Source: Chamaecrista fasciculata (taxonomy: Eukaryota; Streptophyta; Magnoliopsida; Fabales; Fabaceae). Taken from it: a DNA stretch of 64,000 nt. Location: NCBI GenBank assembly GCA_003254925.1, contig QANZ01014541.1, positions 62,001 through 126,000 on the forward strand. Direction: 5' to 3'. The position numbers and the translations under genes were made by a program. Positions 34,481 to 44,979 of this stretch are shown in pieces; the first letter of the stretch is position 1; every line of letters begins with the position of its first letter. Under the pieces are notes generated by a model. It did not search any database, was not told the origin of the DNA, and saw only the letters and a list, made by a program, of their open reading frames with translations.

Positions 34481-34496
34481 AATCTCCATCAGGGCT

Positions 34497-34756
34497 TTCG
34501 CCTCATTGTTTTGAGTTTGAGATAAACATGCCATAATAAGTATCATACGATGATACAGTCCCATAAAGATCTAAGAGTCACATATGATGTGATTGGTAAA
34601 GAGTTACCTACCTAAATAACCTAAGGTTGCATTATCGCCCAAGCGAAGGTAAACTTTGGTGAAATATGGGTCTTAGCCACTAATAATAATTTTGCTGGGT
34701 TTTATAAAATGGTGGACCTTTTTGCTAATTAACTTTCATATCTTAGTTGTAGAATC
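34497..34756 (+). mobile_element. Leader of the outer element, resumed
   Basis: Non-coding sequence between the nested insertion and the outer gag ATG at 34757. It continues the leader that breaks off at 22727. Confidence 0.75.
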
Positions 34757-37700
34757 ATGGCAAACAATATAAATTCAGCGTTATCACTGCGATCTATCCT
34801 TGAGAAGGATAAGTTAGATGGGACGAACTTCCTTAATTGGTTTCGTAATTTGAGAATTGTTCTTACCCAAGAAAGGAAGCTTTATGTCCTAGAAAACCCT
34901 TCCCCTGAAGAACTTGCCAACGACGCTCCAAGAGCTCAAAGAACTGCTTATGAGAAGCACTTCAATGACTCTGTGGACGTTGCTTGCTTGATGGTTCAGA
35001 CAAACCAGGGGAAAGAGATGGACAAAAGAAAGAGGAAGGGTAAAGCCCCGGTTGGTGAGACCAAGCCAGGGGACAAGCCTAACCCACAACCTGCCAAGAA
35101 GGCGAAGCCTTCAAAGGATGCAATTTTCTTTTTCTGCCAAAAGCCAGGACATTGGAAAAGAAATTGCAAATTGTATTTGGAAGATCAAAAGAAGAAGAAG
35201 AGCAGGGAGGTCTCTACTTCAGGTATCTTCGTTATAGACGTTCACCTTTCTACTTTAACCACTTGGGTATTAGATACAGCATGTGGTTCTCACATTTGTA
35301 CAAATGTGTAGGGTCTTAGAGACAGTAGAAAGCTGGACAGAATCGAGGTGGACCTACGTGTAGGCAATGGAGCAAGAGTTGCTGCTGTTGCTGTGGGAAC
35401 ATACGAGCTTGTGTTGCCCTCTAGGCTTATTTTCATTTTGAATAATTGTTATTATGTACCTTCATTGAGTTCAAACATTATTTCCCTTTCTTATTTGGAT
35501 AAGGAAGGTTTTACATGTGTAAACGACAATGGAAGGTGTTCTATTTATAAAGACAATGTTTTATTTGCTTATGGTGATTTGCAAGATAATCATTACGTCT
35601 TAAAATTAGAATGACAACACGATAACAATATCTATAACTTTGATACCAAAAGGTTCAAGATTAACGAATCAAATCCTACGTACCTTTGGCATTGTTGTTT
35701 AGGCCATATAAATGAGAAACGCCTAGAGAAGCTCCATAAAGATGGACTTCTAAGCTCATTTGATTTTGAATTATATGATGCTTGCAAATCTTGTCTACTT
35801 GGTAAAATGACAAAGGCGCCCTTCACTGGCCACAATGGGAGAGCACCTGACTTATTGGGAATCATACATAGTGATGTATGTGGACCCATGAGTACTCAAG
35901 CTAGGGGTGGTTACTCATACTTCATAACGTTCACTGATGACTTCAGTAGGTATGGCTATGTCTACCTAATGAAGCACAAGTCAGAGTCTTTTGAAATGTT
36001 CAAAAGATTTCAAAGTGAAGTAGAGAACCAACTTGGCAAGAAAATCAAAGCCCTTCGATCTGATCGAGGTGGCGAGTATTTGAGCCAAGAGTTTATTGAT
36101 CATCTTAGAAGTTGTGGGATAGTCTCACAACTTACCCCTCCTGAAACTCCACAGTGGAATGATGTTTCTGAGAGGAGGAATCAGACTTTATTAGATATGG
36201 TCCGATCTATGATGAGTCAAGCTGATCTTCCGCCACCCTTTTGGGGGCATGCTCTAGAAACTGCTGCGTTCACACTTAACCATGTTCCGTCTAAGGCAGT
36301 TGAGAAGACACCATATGAGATATGGACTGGGAAGAGGCCCAGTTTGTCTTACCTCAAGGTTTGGGGATGTGAAGTTTATGTTAAGCAACAGCCTAACGAT
36401 AAACTGTCTCCCAAATCTCTAAAGTGTTTGTTTGTGGGATACCCCAAGGAAACAAGGGGGTATTATGTCTACTACCCATCTGACAACAAAGTGTTTGTAG
36501 TCAGAAATGGATTCCTTTTAGAAAAGGATTTTGTCTCCAAAAGAGACAGTGGGAGTAAGATAGATCTTGAAGAGGTTCAAGATCCACAAGACACTCTAGA
36601 GGCGCAGACGGAAACTAGAGAAGAGCCACAAGATGTTGTGGAAGCTCCTCTAGTAGCACAAGGACCACGAAGGTCTGATAGAACATGTTCTCAACCTCAA
36701 AGATATGGATTTTTAATGACTGAGAACAAGGACGTGTTGCTCATGGAACGTGGTGAGCCTACCACCTATCAAGAAGCTATTGTGGGTCCTAACTCTAAAA
36801 AATGGGTTGAAGCCATGAAGGCAGAGATGCAATCCATGTACGACAATAAGGTGTGGACCTTAGTCGATCCACCTGAACGTGTAAAAGCCGAAGGGTGCAA
36901 GTGGGTTTTCAAAGAGAAAACCGACATGGATGACAACGTTAATGTCTTTAAGGCCAGGCTAGTTGCAAAGGGGTTCACTCAACGTCATGGTATTGACTAT
37001 GATGAAACGTTTTCCCTATATGCAATGGTCAAGTCCATTAGGATCCTCCTTTCCATAGCCGCATATTATGACCATGAGATATGGCAAATGGATGTTAAAA
37101 CAGCATTCCTTAATGGAAGGCTGCCCGAAGATGTGTACATGACACAACTTGAGGGGTTTGTATGTCCAGAGGAACCAGAGAAGGTATGCAAGCTTCAGAG
37201 ATCCATTTATGGATTGAAGCAAGCATCCCGGAGTTGGAATCATCGTTTTGATGAGGTAGTCAAAGAGTTTGGCTTCTTGAAAAACCCTAATGAGCCTTGT
37301 GTTTACAAGAAGGTTAGTGGGAGCACGATTGTGTTCTTGGTGCTTTATGTCGATGACATATTGCTCATTGGAAATGATGTTCTTACCTTGGAGATTGTGA
37401 AATCTTGGTTGGGAAAATCATTCTCGATGTCGGACTTAGGAGAAGCTGCTGACATTCTAGGCATCAAGATCTATAGAGATAGACCTCGAAGGCTTCCTGG
37501 ATTAAGTCAGAGTACATACTTGGATAAGGCACTGAAACGGTTCAGTATGCATGATTCCAAGAAGGGATTCATACCGATGAATCATGGTTTAGCCCTGAGC
37601 AAGAATCAGTGTCTCAAGACACTTGATGAGCGAGGGCGCATGAGTGGCATCCCTTATGCTTCGGCAATAGGATCCATCATGTATGCCACGTTGTGTACTC

Positions 37701-38338
37701 GACCAGATGTGTCATTTGCCTTGAGTATGACGAGCCGGTTCCAACAAGACCCTAGTGAGGATCATTGGACCGCTGTCAAAAACATCCTTAAGTACTTGAG
37801 AAGGACTAAGGACGAATTATTGGTTTATGGTGGAACTGATGAAGAGCTATGTGTAATTGGTTACACAGATGCCAGTTTTCAAACCGACCAAGATGATTTT
37901 TAATCGCAGTCTAGATACGTGTTTCTCCTAAACGGTGGTAGCGTGAGTTGGAAGAGTTCCAAGCAGAGCACGATTGCTGATTCTACAATGAAGGTTGAGT
38001 ATATAGCAGCATCAGATGTAGCGAAGGAGGTTGTATGGATTAGGAAGTTCATTGCTGAGCTTGGTGTGGTTCCGACCATTGCTGATCCTATAACCTTGTA
38101 TTGTGACAATAGTGGTGCTATTGCACAAGCCAAGGAGCCCCGGTCCCACCAAAGGACTAAACATATACTCAGACGTTATCACCTTATTAGAGAGATGATT
38201 GAAAGAGGTGATGTCAAGATATGTAAAGTAGCAGGCGAGGATAATGTTGCCGATCCTCTTAAGAAACCTCTTGCGCGGGTCATACATGAACGCCATGTAA
38301 CGTCGATGGGGATTAGACCCATTGATCAATGTACTTAG
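34757..38338 (+). pseudogene. Gag-pol of the outer copia element, one frame with three stops
   Basis: A single reading frame runs gag, protease, integrase, reverse transcriptase, RNase H. It is broken only by in-frame stops at 35309, 35612 and 37901 and ends at 38338. Gag (NFLNWFRNLRIVLTQERKLY) lacks about 120 residues of the capsid region found in the inner copy. Its zinc knuckle reads FFFCQKPGHWKRNC, with the first cysteine gone. The protease motif is DTACGSH, with alanine where family members have glycine. Integrase has LWHCCLGHINEKRL and CKSCLLGKM plus catalytic HSDVCGP, TDDFSRYGY and ERRNQTLLDM. Reverse transcriptase has the box LYVDDILLIGND near 37348-37383. RNase H has YTDASF and, after the stop, ADSTMKVEYIA. 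Gag cannot be functional and pol cannot be read through, so the copy is not autonomous. Confidence 0.92.
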
Positions 38339-38374
38339 TGTAGGAACAGTTGGATTAATGATTGTACCTAGTGC

Positions 38375-38385
38375 AAGTGGGAGTT
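38375..38385 (+). other. Polypurine tract of the outer element
   Basis: AAGTGGGAGTTT lies directly before the 3' LTR start at 38386. Confidence 0.8.
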
Positions 38386-40606
38386 TGATGGAGATTGTGC
38401 CTTAGGACCAATCATTTTATATGTATGGACATATTGTTTGACTGATTTATGGATGATAAATTATGTCGTTATCATATTATTAGCATGTTTACTGTGATAA
38501 CAATCCTTGATTAATTATGTGATAATTATTCTAAACTGTCCCTGGTCGATTATTCACGTGGGAATGTGAATGAACTAAGACCAGCATGACCTCGGTGTAT
38601 AGAGATACCCGCATGTGATGCTTCTCGAGAGTCATGGTGCAATTATGTAAAGGGTTACAAGTTGCTGGACCGACCCGGAGAGTCCTGCATGGGTTTAATC
38701 ATAAGCTAGTCTCTCCTGTGCACCTGTAACGATGCCCTTAGACTTGAGGTCTTGACTATTCCGGCGTTGTAGATGCTGAACTTTGGCCTAGTCCAACGTT
38801 GCCCGTAACAGGGTAGCCATACAGGCTAGGTACGGGTTTAGTTGTTTGCCGTGCTGAGGAATGTGGTTGACCAAGAAGGAATTTTGTCCCTCATTAAGAT
38901 GAGAAATATTTAACTGGGCCCCTCGATGAGTTTGTCCAAGGAATGTGTGGCCACACAAGGTAATGGGACTAACTCAAGGAATCGAGAAAGTTATGGTTTG
39001 GATTACAAGGATGATTTTCCCATGCCTTATCCATGAACAAAATATCGTGTGACAATAGGGATTATGACAAGGTAGTACTGAGGTTAAGTCGTTAATGTTA
39101 AAACGATAACTCACGTGTTTTGGGTAGTCGTGATGGCTTGCTAGAGTCCGCTCTCGACTTGTGAGTCATAGAGATGGCTTGCTGCCAATTTCACGTGAGG
39201 CTTGCTGGGTCACACATGAGCAGGATCAAGATACTGTAATGGGACACGAATGAGGGTTTAATTTGTGAGTCACTTTAGTGGCACAGTTTAAGACATAGTT
39301 GAATGTCTTAGGACATGAAGTCTTGTCTTAAATAGAATCTACGTATGTGATATTTAAATTTGTTAGACAAGTTTAAATATATTAATTGTTAAATAGTTAA
39401 TTTGATTAATCTATTTACAATTGAGTTGTTATTTAAAATATTAGGGAATAATGAATTGGCAAAGTCTCCTAAGAGTTAGGGGATTATTGATTTATTAACT
39501 TCTCTAATATTGAAAGATAACAAGATGAGGGTGGCGCCTCACTCTTGAATTAATTAATGGAATATGATTTTGTTAATTTGAATTCAAGATTTAAATTTGA
39601 ATTTAAGATTTGAATTTGAATTTAAGATTCAAATTTGAATTAAGATATTAGGGTAATATTTTAATTCAATTTGTTAAGGATATTAATAAGTTGGTTATAA
39701 CTTCCTAAGAGTTAGGATTGTTTTCTTATTTATTAAATTCCTATAAGATAATAGGGAGGGTGGCGCATTCTTGGATATCCAAGTGCAAGATTTGATCTTG
39801 CATTTTGAATTTCAAGAATGCACTTTGAATTTTAAATAAAGATATTAATGTAATATTTTAATTAAGAATTCAAATCCTCTTGACTCACTCCAACCAATGG
39901 GAAGTGTGCTTTCAAGATATGATCTTGAAATTTAAATTGAGATTGCCTTTTAATCTTGAATTATAATATTAATGTAATTTTATAATCAAGATTTAGGGAT
40001 TCCCTAATTAGATTAGTAATTCCCTATTTTCAAGATTATAATTCCCTATTTTCAATAGTGAGACTCTATAAATACCACCCCAAAAGTCGCCTAAACTGAT
40101 TTTGATGAGAGAGGGAGAATAGTTCGACCTAGCTCTAAAAGTTCGACCTAATCGTAAGAGTTAGGGCAAGAGTCGACTTGGGTGAGAGAAAAGAGAAGAA
40201 AAGTCGCACAACCCTAGAGGAAGTGAGAGAAGTGAAAAACCCTAGAGTTGTGTGGCCAAGAATTTGATTCTTGGTAGTGCGCCACTTTGTTCTTGGAGGT
40301 TTCAAGAAGAGTTCTTGAAATTCCAAGATTGTAGATCGTTCCCGTAATCTCTTGGAGAAGAGATTGAAGGCTAGCACCTGAGTATCTGCCAAACTGTTCG
40401 TGTGGATCACCGGCAAAGGAAGGACACGACTCTGTGGACTTCTCGGAAATTGCAATCACTCAGCATACGTGATTTAGGTAAACATCTCATCTCACTGGTA
40501 TAAACACAAATAGTGGATCCTATGGAGGAGATTATAAGGTTTTGTAAAAATTTTAATTTTCCCGTTTTTCCGTTTTTCCGCTGCGCTTGCTCTATAATCT
40601 CCAACA
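38386..40606 (+). repeat. 3' LTR of the outer copia element
   Basis: 2221 bp, TGATGGAGATTGTGCC to AATCTCCAACA, followed by the target duplication GAAAG. It has small insertions relative to the 5' LTR, for example near 39273 and 39940. Confidence 0.93.
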
Positions 40607-41555
40607 GAAAGTACTTAATATATAAAAAAAAATAAGAGTACAATCAGGTTCATCAAATTATGAGGTTGAACAAGATAGAACATTTTCTCAATGGTTACTA
40701 GATATTGGTGATGGAAACATTGGGACCAACATCACCATCGACCAATTCGATATTCAGATGCCTAATGATATATTGGTATCCAATTTCAATGACCATATTC
40801 ACTTAATTGCTAAAGCTATCTATGGTGATCTCTTAGAAAAATATCAAGATGATAAATATTTTAGAGATATAGCTATTTTTGCTCTCACTCTTGAAGATGT
40901 CCACGAAGTAAATAAAATGTTGATTGGACAACTTTCAGGTGAAGATAAGATAAATTTGAGCTCTGATAGTATATGCAAACACAATGAAAATTTTGAGATG
41001 TTAATTAGTTGAATTACACACCACTGAAATATTGAATTCCATCAAAGGGTTCGGGTTACCTGATCAGTGAATTAGACTTAAAATTGGATCACCTCTCATG
41101 CTACTTAAAAACTTTGACAAATCATCGGGTCTTTGCAATGAAGCTATATTGATTGTTTACAGACTTGATGAACATGTCATTGAAGCTATCCCATTAGCCG
41201 GAAGATTTGTAGGGCAGAAAATTCTAATTGCACGAATGTTGATTACTCATTACAATTCTATTTCTTTCAAATTTCAACGTTGTCAATTTCCTTGACTTTG
41301 TCCTTTGCCATGACCATGAACAAAACCCAAGGTCACTCATTATCAACAATTGGTCTGTATCTACCACCTCCAATGTTTACTCATTGTCAATTATATGTTG
41401 TATTATATAGAGTTCGTTCCAGGGAAGGTATTAAGATTTTATTAGCACATTCAAACAAAGATGAATCTAATTGTAAAAAAAAAAAAAGCAAAAACGAATC
41501 TAGGGAGAAGACTGAAAATGTTGTTTATAGAGAAGTTTTTCAAAATGTCAAATGA
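40607..41555 (+). pseudogene. Helitron helicase, C-terminal part (Pif1-like), frameshifted
   Basis: This continues the helicase interrupted at 19434. Motifs in order are EQDRTFSQWLLDIGDGNIG near 40665-40720, IFALTLEDVHEVNKMLIGQL near 40875-40935, GSPLMLLKNFDKSSGLCNEA near 41090-41145, FAMTMNKTQGHSLSTIGLYL near 41289-41350 (the late helicase motif), and HCQLYVVLYRVRSREGIKIL near 41380-41440. The Pif1-like helicase domain of Helitrons ends in this way. Stops and at least three frame changes make it a pseudogene. The Rep nuclease half is not visible in the window. Confidence 0.88.
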
Positions 41556-42117
41556 CGATGAACGACAATATTTTTTCTTTGTGATTTACTATATAGCTAT
41601 GGCTTTTATCGTTGACACAATTGTTAAATAATTTTATCATTTACAGTGTTATTAACATTAACCATATATTGAGATTATAGTACGTAATTTTATTGATGTT
41701 TATCATAAACCATATTAGTGTATAGAATGTTGTATACTTTGTAACTTATTGTAAATTTGTAATAGCATAATCACCCGTGTATCTTATGGGTCAATCACTA
41801 TGAAATAACAAAGTGATAAAATATTTTTAAACAAACCCAATGTTCGGAGCCTACTATGATCGCTATATTTCAAGATGCAACTACGGTATGTTTCAATTTA
41901 TCACCAGCCACGCATCAGAACTAATGACAACTACAAAAACTCATACTCGCCGCGTTGATTAATGTTTTATTAAATAGCATTGTCATTGTCAACTGATGAA
42001 TTTATTAATTTTAATTTTTTTTACTTCAAAATGTATTAGATGAAGAATCATTATTTAAGATTAGCGTTGAAGTCTTATTTTGAAGCAAATAACTAAAGCA
42101 CAAGCTGAAAACCATTT

Positions 42118-42145
42118 CCCGTGCATCGCAAGGGGCCTAAGCTAG
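42118..42145 (+). terminator. Helitron 3' terminus, first copy (hairpin + CTAG)
   Basis: CCCGTGCATCGCAAGGGG can form a short imperfect hairpin, followed ten bases later by CTAG (42142-42145), the canonical Helitron 3' end. It is about 560 bp after the helicase ends. Confidence 0.65.
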
Positions 42146-42245
42146 AAATCATTATGTTCATCATTATGTCATCAAACTCTTGTCGTCTTAATCCTGAATC
42201 CAGACTATGGAGCAACCACCTAAAGCAAAAGCTAAGAATCAAACT

Positions 42246-42273
42246 CCCGTGCATCGCACGGGTCATCAGCTGG
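42246..42273 (+). terminator. Helitron 3' terminus, second copy (perfect hairpin + CTGG)
   Basis: CCCGTGCATCGCACGGG (42246-42262) has a perfect 7-bp stem and a 3-base loop, and the CTRR-type end CTGG follows at 42270-42273, then T. It lies 128 bp after the first terminus and shares its core GTGCATCGCA. Confidence 0.75.
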
Positions 42274-42406
42274 TATTTATATAATTTTTTCTTTTTCCTA
42301 AAATAAAACTGTATTGTTCCGAGCGAAACTGAATTACTTTCATTTGCAAAACTTAATTAAGTACTATCGCCCAATTTTAATACACTAACCCTTAATATAG
42401 TTTGTT

Positions 42407-42946
42407 GGTTAAAAGGTCATTTTGGTCCTAAATGTATGTCTTAATGTTCATTGTGATCCATTATATTTCAAATGTTCAAATTGGTCCTAAATATTTGCAA
42501 AATGTTTCATTTTGGTCCCAAACTACTTAATATGACTTGTTTCAAGTTTAAACATGATGAGTTTAGAGCTACATATTGTTCTCAAACAGTACTTTTCTAT
42601 CTAGTTAAAGCCGTTAGTAAATGAGGTCAAATCGATCACAAAAGTAGACAACTTGTTTCATGGTCAAATAAGCAAAATTGATCATATCATATTTCTCTCC
42701 TTTCAAATTCGAATGCAATGAACTCAAAGCTACGAGTTCCTCTTGACAAGTCCTTTGAACTTGAAATGAGAGACGAGAGAAATATGACTAAATTCAATAA
42801 TTTGGGACTAAAATGAAATATTTTACCAATATATAGGACCAAAATGAATTATTTTGCCAACATTTACGACCAATTTAAATATTTTGAAACATAATGCACT
42901 AAAAGAACATTAAAGCATACATTTAGGGTCAAAATACCCTTTGACC
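42407..42946. mobile_element. Mutator-type MITE with exact 9-bp target duplication, 540 bp
   Basis: The left terminus GGTTAAAAGGTCATTTTGG and the right terminus (reverse complement GGTCAAAGGGTATTTTGACC) are imperfect inverted copies; inward similarity includes CCTAAATGTATG / CATACATTTAGG. The flanks are TAGTTTGTT at 42398-42406 and 42947-42955. There is no coding sequence. It ends 325 bp upstream of the Prolamin-like gene's ATG. Confidence 0.92.
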
Positions 42947-43160
42947 TAGTTTGTTTGCTAGCTAGCTATATATATGTTATAATTGATTAATTACAATTCA
43001 CAAGCCAAAACGCCAACTTCATTCGTAGTAGGTAATGACGTTTTAAACTTTTTAAGTTATCCAATATTTTTTTCTTAAGAGCGTTGTATATATGTACGTT
43101 TACATTAGGTTACCAAAAGAGTTTAATTTGCACATTTATTGCCCACTACACTAATTGATC

Positions 43161-43170
43161 CTATAAAAAC
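43161..43170 (+). promoter_or_regulatory. Probable TATA box of the Prolamin-like gene
   Basis: CTATAAAAAC sits about 105 bp before the ATG at 43272, in an otherwise AT-rich promoter. Position and sequence fit a plant TATA box; no transcript evidence is available. Confidence 0.55.
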
Positions 43171-43271
43171 CCTTCTATTTCCTCTTGCTTCTACCCACAA
43201 ACTCATACACACTACTACTCCTTTATATTCAATTCATTTTATCATCTCACACATCATCACTATATATAGAC

Positions 43272-43685
43272 ATGGCACTATCAAAGTATATTTTGGCGAT
43301 GGCAACATTAATTTTTGCTATAACTATTGGTACTTCACATGTCAAAGTACTCGGGTTGACGGTTATTGGTTCTGGAAATTCTGTTAATGTTCCCACACCT
43401 ACAGATCAATTCTACTCGGAAGAACCTAAAGAATTTTATGATTACTTGCAAGTTTGTGCACGAAAGTTTACCAAAGTTTGTGGTTATATCATATACTCTG
43501 CTATAGTTCATCATAATGCGACACTCACACGCGAGTGTTGTGACAACGTAATTAATGTGGTCGGAAAGTGTTGCTATGATAGCCTAATCATTCCTATTGT
43601 GCAAGCAAGTGCATACCAAGGCAATGCCTCTAAGATTGCTGAAAGCAATAAGCAAGTTTGGGAGATATGTAGTTATATTGCTTAG
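43272..43685 (+). CDS. Secreted cysteine-rich protein, Prolamin-like (ECA1) type, 137 aa
   Basis: Single-exon gene. The start chosen is ATG at 43272 (MALSKYILAMATLIF), because residues 1-23 form a hydrophobic signal peptide; an in-frame upstream ATG at 43185 would bury it behind an unrelated stretch. The mature part has seven cysteines at residues 62, 70, 89, 90, 100, 101 and 133, spaced CX7CX18CCX9CCX31C. A first Cys, a Cys, CC, C and a last Cys in this order is the layout of the plant Prolamin-like family, which includes the ECA1 and egg-cell-secreted EC1 types of reproductive tissues. The probable location is outside the cell. Family membership is likely; the exact role and tissue are unknown. 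It lies between a Mutator MITE and a dead hAT transposase. I cannot tell whether it is expressed. Confidence 0.72.
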   Translation: MALSKYILAMATLIFAITIGTSHVKVLGLTVIGSGNSVNVPTPTDQFYSEEPKEFYDYLQVCARKFTKVCGYIIYSAIVHHNATLTRECCDNVINVVGKCCYDSLIIPIVQASAYQGNASKIAESNKQVWEICSYIA

Positions 43686-44979
43686 AGCCTAAGAGTGAGT
43701 TATATATAGCCAACTTCTTAATTATTTATATGTTTCTTCTTTAATTACTCGTTATTATGATAATAAAATCTACTATTATCTTTTGTGGGTGAATTTGAAA
43801 TAAAATTATATTATTTCTCTTATTTTTTTTTCCCATTGAATTTGATATATTGAGGGTGAGAGAGGTGGGATATTTGATTATTGTTACAAAGGAAATACTT
43901 TAAACACAAATATTTGGCATGCACGATAAGCATCATTTTTATTTTAATTTTTACAGAATATATAAAAAATTATAAAATAACTTTTTTATTTTCATTTTAA
44001 AATATATAGTAATGAACTAAGACTGTCTAACAAAACATAGCTTTAGGGTACAATAATAAAGCCTTGATGAAGAACTACAAAAGAGAGCATAAGATAAAAT
44101 GGATAAACCTTGTAAATTTATTCCAATGTTTACGTGAAAAAAAAAAAATCTAGAATGAAATCAAAAGTATGCGAGTAAAGTGATTGTAAACATCGTATTC
44201 CGTCCGAGTTTTTTTTTTTATAAATAAATCAAATTTTTAAACTGTTTTTATAAATAAATTATTCTTAGGGTGCTTAAAGGAAAAATATAAAAAAAAAAAA
44301 ATAAAAAGGTAAGATTCATTATCCTTTTCTTAAAAAGAAAAAATAAAAATATATAAGAAGAAAGGAAGAAGGTCCAAATTTTTTTTTTTTTTTGCTTTGT
44401 TCCAAATCCATTTTTTTAGCCCAATACATTCTCAAGAAAAGCAATGAGCCCATTACAAGTGTGATGCCTCAAGACTTAATTCACATTAATCCAAATCAAA
44501 GATTCAATCCACCAAATAAAAAAGGGGAATCAGGATTTGCATTTGGCAAAGCGTCTATCTATAGTTAAGATTGAGACTATTATATAAAATTGACATTTGA
44601 ATTTTTTGATCGAATTTAGTGAGTGATTTTTTAAAATTTTCTGGCAAATTTCTAAAGAGGTCTAGAGGTATTTTATAATTTTAATCGGATACTTAATTTT
44701 TTTTTTGGTTAAAAACAAAGTCATCTTTATTCTTCTTTCTCCAAGTCGAGATGAAAAGAAAGTTGGGCAACAAATTACTAAATTCTTGAACCAATCATAA
44801 TTGCAAATTTTTCGACAAAAATACTCATTTTATCCTCAAACTTTACATCAATTATAAATTTTGTCTACCTTAATAAGAGATTCACAAGTTTGAGATTATC
44901 CTATAAATCAGCAGGATAAAATTAGTAGGGCATACGTAACATTTGGACCATATAAAAAAGTTTTACCAGTATTTCCATT
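43686..44979. other. AT-rich intergenic region
   Basis: It starts with the probable 3' untranslated region of the Prolamin-like gene (AATAAAATC near 43762). The rest is AT-rich with poly-A and poly-T runs. No other feature is recognised. Confidence 0.5.

Larger units (their letters stand above)
22733..34491 (-). mobile_element. Inner Ty1-copia retrotransposon of the same family, antisense, nested
   Basis: The target duplication GGGCT lies at 22728-22732 and 34492-34496. On the minus strand its order is 5' LTR (34491-29966, interrupted), primer site (29964-29951), leader, gag (28402-27476), decayed pol, polypurine tract and 3' LTR (25038-22733). It shares LTR termini and many internal blocks with the outer element, so one family has inserted into itself. 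Pol is broken by many deletions and stops. The right LTR contains a MITE, a Mutator-like element, a 453-N gap and a probable assembly error. Confidence 0.92.
29966..34491 (-). repeat. 5' LTR of the inner element, interrupted and incompletely assembled
   Basis: LTR sequence occupies 29966-30578, 30886-31041, 33006-33182 and 34481-34491. The rest is a MITE (30579-30885), a gap (31042-31494), a Mutator-like element (31495-33004) and a duplicate of part of it (33183-34479). Compared with the 3' LTR, about 1.25 kb corresponding to 23776-25027 is absent, replaced by the duplicate and a single N at 34480. Confidence 0.85.
19435..40606 (+). mobile_element. Outer Ty1-copia retrotransposon with 2.2-kb LTRs (21.2 kb including nested element)
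   Basis: The target duplication GAAAG lies at 19430-19434 and 40607-40611. The LTRs are 19435-21631 and 38386-40606, the primer site 21633-21646, gag-pol 34757-38338 and the polypurine tract 38375-38385. A second element of the same family is inserted on the opposite strand at 22733-34491 with its own duplication GGGCT. The terminal inverted repeat is TGATGGAGATT / AATCTCCAACA; the 5' LTR copy starts TC instead of TG. Long LTRs of this size occur in some copia lineages such as Angela; I do not assign the lineage firmly. The element interrupts a Helitron helicase. Confidence 0.93.

Noticed and set aside
43185..43271. Upstream in-frame ATG extending the Prolamin-like protein by 29 residues
   Set aside because: It would place the signal peptide inside the protein; the ATG at 43272 gives a normal signal sequence.
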